Source: JAAYJM01 sp964498585 (GTDB taxonomy: Bacteria; Bacteroidota; Ignavibacteria; Kapaibacteriales; UBA2268). Taken from it: a stretch of DNA of 54,019 bases. The position numbers were made by a program, and so were the translations under genes. The stretch covers positions 1 to 54,019 of the forward strand of contig CAZCHH010000018.1 in NCBI GenBank assembly GCA_964498585.1, read 5' to 3'. Below, one piece after another: positions 36,048 through 44,422 of this stretch. The notes beneath the pieces are model-generated. The model made no database searches, was not told where the DNA came from, and saw only the letters and a list, made by a program, of their open reading frames with translations. How positions within the stretch are numbered: position 1 is the first letter of the stretch; every line of letters starts with the position of its first letter.

Positions 36048-37040
36048 ATGATGAAAGTATTAGTTACAGGAGCAACAGGTTTTATAGGTAGTCATCTTGC
36101 TGATTTACTTAACGAAAAAGGGTATTCAGTAAGATGCACTATTAGAAAAACCAGCAATTTGCAATGGCTCAAAGGGAAACCTTATGAGCTAATTGAAGCA
36201 TCTCTTTCAGACAAAGCATCACTTGCCAAAGCAGTTGAAGGGGTCAATTATATCTATCACGTCGCCGGGCTTGTCGCAGCACGCAGTTACGATGAGTTCT
36301 TAAAAGCAAACCGAGACGGCACAGTTAATTTATTAGAAGCAGCAAAAGAGTATGCACCAAATTTAAAGCGTTTTCTTTACGTTAGTAGCCAAACCGCTGC
36401 CGGACCTTCTGTTTCTCTTGAAAAACCAGTTACCGAAGCAGACGAATGTAAGCCCCTTACTAAATATGGCAGAAGTAAAAAAGCCGCTGAAGAAGCAGTG
36501 TGGCAATATAAAGATATTTTACCGATTACTATTGTCCGTCCACCTGCAGTTTATGGTCCCCGCGATGCAGAAATACTAAAAATATTTCAAACAGTGAAAA
36601 GTGGTTTAGGAACAATGGTTGGCGTATTAAAACCCAAGTATTTAAGTTTGATTCATTCAAGCGATTTAGTGCTTGGATTCGTCCAAGCTGCAGAATCGGA
36701 AAAAGCAATTGGAAATACTTATTTCATTGCATCTGAAGAGTTTTATACCTGGGACAGATTAATTCCGCTGATTGGTCAGTCAGTAGGTCGCAAACATATT
36801 TTAAAATTGAAATTACCTCATTTCCTTGTTCTTGGCGTTGCCGGTATATCCGGACTTCTGGGAAAACTTTCGAGCAAACCGCCCGTTTTTAATTATGAAA
36901 AAGGTATTGATTTTATTCAAAACTACTGGACTTGTTCAATCGAAAAAGCAAAACAAGATTTTGGATACAAACAGCAAATTCCAATAGACAAAGGTTTGTT
37001 TGAAACTGCAAAGTGGTATAAAGAAAATAAATGGCTTTAA
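36048..37040 (+). CDS. NAD(P)-dependent epimerase/dehydratase-type extended SDR
   Basis: 330 aa (or 329 from the second ATG at 36051, which gives the usual MKVLVTGATG start). The N-terminal Rossmann loop is GATGFIGSHL, with a basic residue in CTIRKTSN suggesting NADP. The catalytic set is complete: Ser in YVSSQTAAGPS and Y-x3-K in TKYGRSKKAAE, followed by VRPPAVYGPRD. The C-terminal part (IFQTVKSGLGTMVGVL ... SLIHSSDLVLGFVQAAE) fits the 3-beta-hydroxysteroid dehydrogenase / dihydroflavonol reductase-like group. The substrate cannot be named. It is sandwiched between ssb (2-bp gap) and the acylase (1-bp gap), so all three may share a transcript. Confidence 0.88.
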   Translation: MMKVLVTGATGFIGSHLADLLNEKGYSVRCTIRKTSNLQWLKGKPYELIEASLSDKASLAKAVEGVNYIYHVAGLVAARSYDEFLKANRDGTVNLLEAAKEYAPNLKRFLYVSSQTAAGPSVSLEKPVTEADECKPLTKYGRSKKAAEEAVWQYKDILPITIVRPPAVYGPRDAEILKIFQTVKSGLGTMVGVLKPKYLSLIHSSDLVLGFVQAAESEKAIGNTYFIASEEFYTWDRLIPLIGQSVGRKHILKLKLPHFLVLGVAGISGLLGKLSSKPPVFNYEKGIDFIQNYWTCSIEKAKQDFGYKQQIPIDKGLFETAKWYKENKWL

Positions 37041-37041
37041 A

Positions 37042-39564
37042 ATGCATTTTAAATACAAAATATTTGCATGGATTCTTTCTGTTGTTTTAATAGTACTTAC
37101 TGTTCTTTTCTTTTTATTTAGAATTGCTTTTCTGTCTCATCCTGAAAGTAAAATTTCGATTGAAACTGATTTTATCAAAAATGACGTTTCAGTTTATAAA
37201 AATCAGTATTCCATTCCACATATTATAAGTAAAAATGAATCTGATGCTTACTTTATGCTCGGTTTTATGCACGCTCAAGACCGCTTATGGCAAATGGAAA
37301 CGCTCCGCCGAAAAGCAAATGGAACTCTTGCCGAGATTCTCGGAATAGAATATGTTGAACTCGACATTTTTAACAGGTTAATAGGTTTTAACAGAATAAG
37401 CAAGCAAATTTATAGCAGCTTAGAAGAGCAATCAAAAAATATTTTAGAATACTACACTAATGGAATAAATTTTTTTATTGAAGAAAACAAAAAACGCTTA
37501 CCTTTCGAATTTAACGCTTTGGATTTTAAACCAAATAAGTGGATTCCACAGGACTGCATTGCTATTTTCCGCTTATTTGCTTTTGAGGAAAGTTCTTCAT
37601 TTTGGAATGACTTGGCAATGAGCGAAATCGCTGAAACAATTGGTGTTGAAAAAGCAAAGCAATTACTTCCATATTACAATTTAACCGCACCATTTATTTT
37701 CGATGAGCAAAGCATCGTTTATCAAAGTGTTAGAAGCGATAATACTCAAAAAAAAGATTCTATAAATATTCCGATAAATAAAACAGCTTCTAATTCTTTA
37801 TTTTTTAAAGAAGGATTTCAAGAATTTTCTCAAGTTAATAAAATATTTCAGAACATTAAGGAAAAGTACTTTCCTACAAATTCAATTATTGGAAGCAATA
37901 GTTGGTCAGTTAAAAATAAACAAAGCAATTGCGCAATTTTAGTAAGCGATTTGCATCTTCCATTATCACTTCCACCCCGCCTTTATCAAATTCATATTAC
38001 GAGCAATGAATTTAACGTTGTTGGTTTCTCTCTGCCCGGCACACCAATCATTTTAAATGGCAGAAATGATTTTGTTTCCTGGGGTATAGCAAATGCAATG
38101 TTTGATGATATTGATTTTTATATCGAAAAAGTAGATTCGGCAAATTCTGATTATTATTATAATTCAAAAAATAAAAAGATAAAATTTAAATTCATTCCAG
38201 ACACATTAAAAATTAAAGACCAAGTTGATTCCGTATTTTACATTAGGTTAGCAGAGCGTTCGGCGGTAATTTCAGATTTACAAAATTTAAACGATATAAA
38301 TGTAAATTGTCCAAAGTTAAAGCAAACTGTCGCAAGTAAATACACTATTACATTTAACTGGACTGGTCAATATAAATCAGATGAATTTCTGGCAAATAAT
38401 AAAATACTTAAATCAAGGAGCTGGTATCAAATAAAAGCTGGTTTGGAAAGTTGGGCTGTTCCTGCAACTAATTTTGTTTTTGCAGATAAAAAGGGAAATA
38501 TCGGTGATATTCCAGCCGGACTTTTGCCAAACAGAGAAACTAATTGTGTTCCTTGGAAGATTAATCCCGGCTGGCAGGAATTTTACAACTGGCAAAAGCC
38601 ATTAAAAATCCAGAACATTTTAACGATACTCAATCCTAAAAAGAATTTTATAATAGCAGCTAATAATCCAATTTCACGTAAATATACTCAATTTATTTCG
38701 AATTACTTTGACATACCATCGCGTGCTATTCGTGGCGATTCCCTTCTTTCAAGATATGAGAATTATACTGTAAGCGATGCTCATAATATGCTTCACGATA
38801 GCTATTCTCCTTATAGTAAACAAATTTTAAATTATTCTATTCCATCAATTCATAAGTATAGTTCTAATTTTAATTCATTAGAAAAAAATTCATTAATCTA
38901 CCTGAAATACTGGGATAATATTCTATCTCCAAACCAAATTCCACCAACTATATATACAGTTTTTTTAGAAAAATTAATTTTCAACACATTTTCTGATGAA
39001 CTTTGCAATTCCTTTAATGCTTTTATTAACACATCTAATTTGCACTATTCTAAGATTTTAGAAATTTTAGAACAGGATAATTCAGATTGGTTCGATAATA
39101 AAATTACTGATAAAATTGAATTGAAAGAGCAAACAATCATTAAAAGTTATAAAGAAGCTATTGAACAATTAAAATTGAATTTTTCAGAAAAGTTCGATGA
39201 TTGGAAATTCAATAAATTAAATAGTTTAAAATTAAAACATATTTTTAGTCAAATGGGATTTTATAAATATGTTGTTGAGTCTCCGATTTTGGATTTCAGT
39301 GGAGATTTCTCAACAATCAACTATTTCAAAATCAAAAATCAGTTTGATGCAATTGGAAGTGCCGGTAGGATGATTTGCTCAATGAATGAAAATAAAGTGT
39401 ATTTAAGTTTGCCCGGTGGAGTTTCAGGACAACCACTAAGCGGAAATTATACAGACCAGTTGCAGCTTTGGATAAGCGGAGGTTTCATCGAAATTCCCTT
39501 TTCAAAAGAACCTACTGAAGATTATACTCTTTTTATTAAAGCAACGCCTGAAAGGAAAAACTAA
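37042..39564 (+). CDS. Penicillin-acylase-family N-terminal nucleophile hydrolase
   Basis: I choose ATG 37042 because the earlier in-frame start at 37000 lies inside the previous gene. The 840-aa protein begins with a membrane segment (YKIFAWILSVVLIVLTVLFFLF) and an alpha-chain region with the family motif DAYFMLGFMHAQDRLWQMETLRRKANGTLAEILG (describing residues ~65-100). The self-processing site is G-S285-N-S-W: Ser285 would become the N-terminal nucleophile of the beta chain. Conserved beta-chain motifs follow: LSLPPRLYQIHI, GFSLPGTPIILNGRNDFVSWG, a WAVPATNFVFADKKGNIG segment and an acidic/asparagine motif NNPIS. The family cleaves amide bonds of penicillins, acyl-homoserine lactones or other N-acyl compounds, usually in the periplasm. 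The natural substrate here is unknown. Confidence 0.9.
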   Translation: MHFKYKIFAWILSVVLIVLTVLFFLFRIAFLSHPESKISIETDFIKNDVSVYKNQYSIPHIISKNESDAYFMLGFMHAQDRLWQMETLRRKANGTLAEILGIEYVELDIFNRLIGFNRISKQIYSSLEEQSKNILEYYTNGINFFIEENKKRLPFEFNALDFKPNKWIPQDCIAIFRLFAFEESSSFWNDLAMSEIAETIGVEKAKQLLPYYNLTAPFIFDEQSIVYQSVRSDNTQKKDSINIPINKTASNSLFFKEGFQEFSQVNKIFQNIKEKYFPTNSIIGSNSWSVKNKQSNCAILVSDLHLPLSLPPRLYQIHITSNEFNVVGFSLPGTPIILNGRNDFVSWGIANAMFDDIDFYIEKVDSANSDYYYNSKNKKIKFKFIPDTLKIKDQVDSVFYIRLAERSAVISDLQNLNDINVNCPKLKQTVASKYTITFNWTGQYKSDEFLANNKILKSRSWYQIKAGLESWAVPATNFVFADKKGNIGDIPAGLLPNRETNCVPWKINPGWQEFYNWQKPLKIQNILTILNPKKNFIIAANNPISRKYTQFISNYFDIPSRAIRGDSLLSRYENYTVSDAHNMLHDSYSPYSKQILNYSIPSIHKYSSNFNSLEKNSLIYLKYWDNILSPNQIPPTIYTVFLEKLIFNTFSDELCNSFNAFINTSNLHYSKILEILEQDNSDWFDNKITDKIELKEQTIIKSYKEAIEQLKLNFSEKFDDWKFNKLNSLKLKHIFSQMGFYKYVVESPILDFSGDFSTINYFKIKNQFDAIGSAGRMICSMNENKVYLSLPGGVSGQPLSGNYTDQLQLWISGGFIEIPFSKEPTEDYTLFIKATPERKN

Positions 39565-39583
39565 TTTATATTAATAAAATTAA

Positions 39584-39616
39584 AGATGTCCTACATCTCG
39601 AAGATGTAGGACATCT
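39584..39616. terminator. Perfect 15-bp hairpin after the acylase gene
   Basis: AGATGTCCTACATCT / AGATGTAGGACATCT with loop CGA, 20 bp past the acylase stop. There is no T tract, so termination is uncertain. The outer half (AGATGTCCTAC) is shared with the hairpin at 41850-41882. Confidence 0.5.
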
Positions 39617-39706
39617 GCCTAATATTCTTTCTTAAAGTACCTTAACTTTGCGAAAGTAACAATATCCTAATAACCAGAAACCAAAAACCATTAACAAGGA
39701 GAAACT

Positions 39707-41782
39707 ATGAAAAAATTAATAATCCTCTTTTTATTCATTTCAAATATTTTGTATTCTGAAAATTGCGGCTGGGAATGGAATAATCCGCTTCCACAAGGGA
39801 ATATGTTGACTTATGTGAAATTTGCTAGCAAAGAAGTTATTTATATTTTTGGTTCAAACGCTACAATTATCAAATCCACTGACAGCGGCGTAAGCTGGAA
39901 ATTAATTGATGCCGGAGTTTTTGAATATTCAAATTCATATATTATTGACGAAAACAATTTATTGCTTAAATTAGAAAGCAATAACAATAGGTTTTTAAAA
40001 ACAAGTAATGGAGGTGAAACCTGGTCTGAATATATTATTAATGTTGAGATGCAAGGCATAGGTTCTTTCCAATTTTTTAATTCAAACGAGATAATTTATT
40101 ATTCAGATACTTTAATTCAAAAAACTACTGATGGAGGAAATATATGGGAAAATATAGCAGTTCCAATTAAACCTTTTAAAGATGTTTCCTCCATTGATTT
40201 AAATACTTATTTCATTTCGGATAATAAACAATTATATAAAACAACTGACAGCGGAATAAATTGGACTGCAAATGATTTACCTGATTCCTCTTTTTATTCA
40301 ATAATTTACTTTATTAATCAAAATAATGGGTTTGTTTGTTCTTTTCCTAATTTATTTTATAGAACAACGGATGCAGGTGAAACCTGGAAAAAAATTAATC
40401 TTAATTTAAACACTCCAATTTTTTATATGAAATTCTTTGATGAAAACACTGGTTATATTTTTGGTATGGGCTTTTTATATAAAACAACCGATGGTGGCGA
40501 TAATTGGGAAAAGCAGTTTAGTGGTAGTTCTTTTGATGGAGACATAATTTCTGTTGATATTTATGAAGATGGATTCTTAATTGGTGTTGGTGGTTTTGGG
40601 AATATAAAAAGGACAACTGACTTTGGTTTTACTTGGGAAAATGCAAAAAAAGGTACTAATAATCATATTCACGATATTACTTTTACAGATAAAAATACCG
40701 GCTATGCTATCGGGCAATATGGAGCAATACTAAAAACTACAAATGCCGGTAAAAATTGGGAAGACAAAAGCTATTCAGATAAAGAAATAATTTTTTCAAA
40801 AATTAAATTTTTTAGTAAAGATACAGCAATTATTGCAAGTGCTGATGGAAAATTCTATAAAACTACTAATGCAGGTGAATCTTGGAATAAAACTGGTGAA
40901 ATATATGATATATCTTTAAAAGACATTTCTTTTATAAATGAACAAATTGGTTGGGCTTGCTATTGGGGTTCAACAAAAGAATATTATGTTTCAAAAACAA
41001 CTGAAGGAGGTTCATACTGGCAGACGCAAAAATTTCTCAAAGATACAATAATCGAAGATATTCAATTTTTAGATGAAAACACTGGATTTGCTGTTGGAAG
41101 AAAAGGCGTTTTCTGGACAATTACAAATAGCGGTGAGGACTGGCAAACGATTCAATTAGATACAAATATATCATTGAATTGTATGTATTTCATTGACGTA
41201 AATACTGGCTGGATTGCTGGCAACAAAATTCTAAAAACTACTGATGGCGGAAATACCTGGAATTTGCAACTAGATTCTTTAAATATTTATTTTAATAGCA
41301 TTCAGTTCGTTAATTCTAATATTGGTTGGGCAGTTTCTTCAAAAGGTCATATTTATAAAACGATTGACGGCGGTGCTAACTGGGAATTCGAAGCAAAACT
41401 GACAGATAATTGGATTTATAAAATTTTATTTTTAGATGAAAAAAATGGCTGGATAGTAGGTAACTACGGCACAATTCTCAAATACTCCTGCACCGAAACC
41501 GATGTCGAAGAACCTCTTCCAATTTCAGAAAACAACGATTTCCAAATCTTCCCAAACCCCGCAACAAACCAAATTTCTTTATCTATTCCAGAAAAACAAA
41601 ATATTAACTCAATATCAATTTTCAACTCTCTCGGTATGGAAGTAAAGCGAATCGAACAAACTGATATAATTGGAAACAGCAAAATAACAATTTCAACAAT
41701 GGATTTACCAGTTGGATTGTATCATTGCTCTTTTGTAAATCAAAATGGAAGAGTAACGAAGAGCTTTGTGGTGGTAAGGTGA
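39707..41782 (+). CDS. Ycf48-type propeller T9SS cargo protein A
   Basis: 691 aa. The signal peptide is MKKLIILFLFISNILYSE, followed by NCGWEWNNPLPQGN. Residues ~30-600 hold about 13-14 repeats of ~42 residues with the signature KTT(D/N)(G/A)G..W and (N/T)(I/T)G(W/Y)(A/I), the Ycf48/BNR-type beta-propeller pattern; with so many repeats there are probably two propellers. A Cys in the closing strand (KYSCTETDVEEPLP) leads to a T9SS type A sorting domain (FQIFPNPATNQISLSIPE ... SIFNSLGMEVKRIE ... LPVGLYHCSFVNQNGRVTKSF). It is a paralog of 44423-46504. AAGGAG precedes the ATG. Exported surface or secreted protein; binding role presumed, no enzymatic residue seen. Confidence 0.9.
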   Translation: MKKLIILFLFISNILYSENCGWEWNNPLPQGNMLTYVKFASKEVIYIFGSNATIIKSTDSGVSWKLIDAGVFEYSNSYIIDENNLLLKLESNNNRFLKTSNGGETWSEYIINVEMQGIGSFQFFNSNEIIYYSDTLIQKTTDGGNIWENIAVPIKPFKDVSSIDLNTYFISDNKQLYKTTDSGINWTANDLPDSSFYSIIYFINQNNGFVCSFPNLFYRTTDAGETWKKINLNLNTPIFYMKFFDENTGYIFGMGFLYKTTDGGDNWEKQFSGSSFDGDIISVDIYEDGFLIGVGGFGNIKRTTDFGFTWENAKKGTNNHIHDITFTDKNTGYAIGQYGAILKTTNAGKNWEDKSYSDKEIIFSKIKFFSKDTAIIASADGKFYKTTNAGESWNKTGEIYDISLKDISFINEQIGWACYWGSTKEYYVSKTTEGGSYWQTQKFLKDTIIEDIQFLDENTGFAVGRKGVFWTITNSGEDWQTIQLDTNISLNCMYFIDVNTGWIAGNKILKTTDGGNTWNLQLDSLNIYFNSIQFVNSNIGWAVSSKGHIYKTIDGGANWEFEAKLTDNWIYKILFLDEKNGWIVGNYGTILKYSCTETDVEEPLPISENNDFQIFPNPATNQISLSIPEKQNINSISIFNSLGMEVKRIEQTDIIGNSKITISTMDLPVGLYHCSFVNQNGRVTKSFVVVR

Positions 41783-42119
41783 TACTTTTCTCTACTTCCC
41801 AAGTTGAACTTGGGAAGGAGGTTTTCAAATTAAAGCCATACGAGAACAAAGATGTCCTACTTCTTCGAGAAGTAGGACATCTACTTTCTTACAAACTCTT
41901 TCCCGAGTTGCACTTGGGAAGAAAAAACATCGTAGATGTGTTATCTTAATAGCAAAGCAAAAACAAAGAACGAATGAACTCCGTAGGAGTGGTATCATCT
42001 CTACGAGATTTTTTCCGGGTGTGCGTTCATATGTCTATTACGATATCGCAACTACGTTGCTATTTTTTTCAGTCATACTATCAACGGAGTTGATGGTATG
42101 ACTCTGGAAAAACTCTTTT

Positions 42120-42293
42120 AATAAGCTAATAAGGTTACTTCAGTTGGGGTGTCAATTTTCTACTAAGGTTTATTATTGAAATAAGGTTTTATTCTTTTCT
42201 AAAAATAGTTCTTTCGAAAGAAGAAACCTTATTTTTTTTAATAACCTTAGTAGAAAATAAACATTCAAGAATAATTAACCTTATTAGCTTATT
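42120..42293. mobile_element. MITE-like element, copy 2 (174 bp)
   Basis: Same layout as 18766-18944. Outer arms AATAAGCTAATAAGGTT (42120-42136) and AACCTTATTAGCTTATT (42277-42293) are perfectly complementary over 17 bp; middle arms TTTTCTACTAAGGTT (42156-42170) and 42243-42257 over 15 bp; inner arms AAATAAGGTTT (42179-42189) and 42224-42234 over 11 bp; an apical palindrome TTCTTTCGAAAGAA lies at 42209-42222. TCTTTT stands on both sides (42114-42119 and 42294-42299), a candidate 6-bp target-site duplication. No coding capacity. Confidence 0.65.
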
Positions 42294-42558
42294 TCTTTTC
42301 TTCAGTAATATATACAGTTTGTTACTTGTTTGACAGCAAAAAAAATTAAAATGTTTTTTTTTCTTGCATATTTCATTTTTTTTTTTTTTATATTGCAATT
42401 TTTGAAAAAATTAAGAAAAAAATAAAAAAAAAATAAAAAAAAAGGACTAATATTTTTAATATAGAAAAAAAATCCCCCGCCTTTTGGAACTTGACACTTT
42501 AAAAAGCAGAGGCAAATTAATAAATTAATTTATATACAAATTTATGGAGAAATGATTT

Positions 42559-42606
42559 ATGAAAAAAGCATTAAATTTACTCAAATTGTTAGATTGTAAT
42601 TACTAA
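42559..42606 (+). CDS. Possible 15-residue leader or remnant peptide
   Basis: ATG to TAA encodes MKKALNLLKLLDCNY, preceded by ATGGAGAAATG, whose GGAGA is well placed for translation. It ends 22 bp before the start of 42629-44074. It could be a leader peptide, the broken start of a lost secreted-protein gene, or chance. No family support. Confidence 0.25.
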   Translation: MKKALNLLKLLDCNY

Positions 42607-42628
42607 ATTTTACTAAAACAAAGCTATT

Positions 42629-44074
42629 ATGAAAAAATTAATTTTACTTTTTCTGGTAATACTTTCAAGCGAGCTTTTCCCCCAAACATGGGATTTTCTA
42701 TATAAAGAGGATTTCCTTATTTATAACGAAACCTTTGAAAGTTATGGGAAAATGAATTGCAGACAAATGATTTTAAAAGGTGATTCTACAATTGTTTTTA
42801 GGATACAATCTGATACTTTACTGATGATTTATAATCATAATCAAAAGAAATGGTATTATAAAACAAAAAGAGCATTATTAACAAATAACTCTATTAAAGA
42901 TACCATTTACAAACAGCTTAAAGATTCAACTTTGTATAATTTTACAATTGATTCAGAAGAAAATATTTGGCTTAATTTTAGAAATAATATTTTAAGAATC
43001 ACACCTGATACAATTTTCAATTTTACTCAAATTTATGATAAATTCTTAGATAAGTATTATAATATAAACTATTATTATGAGAACGGTTATAATATTAAAA
43101 GTAACAGTATTGGAGATATTTATGTATTGAAAAATTATTATGTTCAAGAATCCGATTCTATTTACTATGCTTTATGTAAGTACACAAATAACCGCTTTGA
43201 ATCTGTGATTATTAGACCAATTGATTTCTTTTATATTGATAGATTAAACAGGTTATGGTGCTGTTATAATGATTCTATCTTTATTTATGAAAATGAAGTA
43301 TTAATCAAACAATTTTCAACTAACGAATTTCCGGAAGGGTACGGAGAATTAAGAGAAGTTGTTTTTGATTCAAAAAATACGATGTATGCACTAAACCAAA
43401 ATTCAATTTTATTAGTGTATGATGGCGTAACTTTCAAAACAGAAAAATATATGTATGATATAGAAAGATACGCCGGTACACACGAAGATTTGAGTTCTTG
43501 CTGGCTTTGTGTTGATAGTTCTGATAATATTTGGTTAATCGGCGGAAAAACATGTAATTTATATAAATTGGATTCTTCTGGCAGTTGGTCTGTAATTAGT
43601 GTTCCAAAATTTTCTACTGCTGCTGACGAATGGTGTTATAAATATAAAATTGAATGTACTCAAAATAAGAAAATTTGGATAACAGCTCAGCATTTTAATC
43701 GTTACTTTTTGTTTTATAACTATGGCTTTTATATCTTTAATTCAGATACAACTACATCAGTTGTAGAAAAAGGAGATTCCAAATTATTATATCTGCCAGA
43801 CGTGTGGATTAGGAATCTTTACCAAAATCCTTCAAATCAGATTGTTACAGTTGATTTCTTTCTAGAACGAAAAGTAAGTAATGAATGTAAAATCAGTTTG
43901 TATAACACACTGGGAATGAAAGTTAAAGATGTAACTGAAAATATAGAATACGATAGTTACAATATGAAAGCAACAATCACATTTTCAGTAACTGATTTGC
44001 CAGCTGGAGCTTATATAGTTGTTATCAGTGCAGGTAACAGCAATATGACTCGTTTGATGCTAATTAATTGTTAA
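42629..44074 (+). CDS. T9SS cargo protein with WD/ligand-binding-propeller-like repeats
   Basis: 481 aa. Signal peptide MKKLILLFLVILSSELFPQ. The body has spaced repeats of the form (F/L/V)DS(E/K/S)(E/N)(N/T)(I/M)(W/Y), for example TIDSEENIWLNF, FDSKNTMYALNQ and VDSSDNIWLIGG, the pattern of two-component-regulator-type (REG_PROP-like) propeller blades, with strands such as VYDGVTFKT between. The C-terminus is a divergent T9SS sorting domain: IRNLYQNPSNQIVTVDF, then ISLYNTLGMKVKDV, LPAGAYIVVISAGNSNMTRLML. The motif has QNPSN instead of PNP. A pair CWLC (about residue 291-294) and several other cysteines may form disulfides. Surface or secreted; function unknown. Flanked by two propeller cargo paralogs. 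Confidence 0.82.
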   Translation: MKKLILLFLVILSSELFPQTWDFLYKEDFLIYNETFESYGKMNCRQMILKGDSTIVFRIQSDTLLMIYNHNQKKWYYKTKRALLTNNSIKDTIYKQLKDSTLYNFTIDSEENIWLNFRNNILRITPDTIFNFTQIYDKFLDKYYNINYYYENGYNIKSNSIGDIYVLKNYYVQESDSIYYALCKYTNNRFESVIIRPIDFFYIDRLNRLWCCYNDSIFIYENEVLIKQFSTNEFPEGYGELREVVFDSKNTMYALNQNSILLVYDGVTFKTEKYMYDIERYAGTHEDLSSCWLCVDSSDNIWLIGGKTCNLYKLDSSGSWSVISVPKFSTAADEWCYKYKIECTQNKKIWITAQHFNRYFLFYNYGFYIFNSDTTTSVVEKGDSKLLYLPDVWIRNLYQNPSNQIVTVDFFLERKVSNECKISLYNTLGMKVKDVTENIEYDSYNMKATITFSVTDLPAGAYIVVISAGNSNMTRLMLINC

Positions 44075-44422
44075 TTGTTAATTATTAATTATTTATTATT
44101 AATTGTTAATGGGGATTAGGGGCTGGGGACTGGAGACTGGAGACTGGGAATTAGGAAATGGTATTCGGTTGTCGCTAGGGCAGATATGTTCTTTAATTCC
44201 CCTCTTGAGAGGGGCAGGGGTGTGTTCTTGTTATAATTCGTTATTCGTCAATCGTCATTTGTTTTTTTTTCTACTAATGACCAATGACTAATAACCCAAT
44301 AACCTAATAACCCATAAACCATAAACCATAAACCAATAACCTAATAACCCAATAACCCAATAACTTAATAACCCAATAACCATAAACCAAAAACCATAAA
44401 CCATAAACCAAAAGGTAACTCT
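44075..44422. repeat. Low-complexity intergenic region: AT tract, G-rich tract, half fold-back, ATAACC tandem tract
   Basis: In order: TTAATTGTTAATTATTAATT-type sequence (44070-44110); a G-rich stretch (44111-44148) with runs GGGG, GGGG, GGGG and GGG and a GGAGACT repeat, able in principle to form a G-quadruplex; a half copy of the C/G-rich fold-back (44197-44226); and a ~130-bp tandem tract (44285-44413) mixing octamers (ACCCAATA/ACCTAATA) and heptamers (ACCATAA). A similar octamer tract lies at 10144-10185. A 62-codon frame at 44103-44291 is an artefact of this sequence. Confidence 0.7.

Larger units (their letters stand above)
41783..42628. repeat. 846-bp intergenic region with hairpins and MITE-like copy 2
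   Basis: Contents: hairpin CTTCCCAAGTT..ACTTGGGAAG (about 41796-41818); perfect hairpin 41850-41882 (AGATGTCCTACTTCT); a degenerate TCCCGAGTTGCACTTGGGA (about 41900-41920); a small hairpin GCAAC-TAC-GTTGC (about 42048-42060); a 15-bp hairpin AGTCATACTATCAAC (42071-42085 with 42089-42103, one mismatch); the MITE-like element (42120-42293); a poly-A/poly-T-rich stretch (42350-42450); and a 15-codon frame at 42559-42606 just before the next gene. A 74-codon frame at 41725-41949 only reads through hairpins. Confidence 0.7.

Noticed and set aside
41725..41949. 74-codon plus-strand frame
   Set aside because: It starts inside the propeller gene in another frame and reads across intergenic hairpins; no ribosome site.
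44103..44291. 62-codon plus-strand frame
   Set aside because: Its sequence is the translated G-rich and low-complexity tract (repeated GD/GLETGDWELG).
44285..44413. Possible CRISPR array
   Set aside because: Units are 7-8 bp, degenerate and without spacers; no cas gene nearby.
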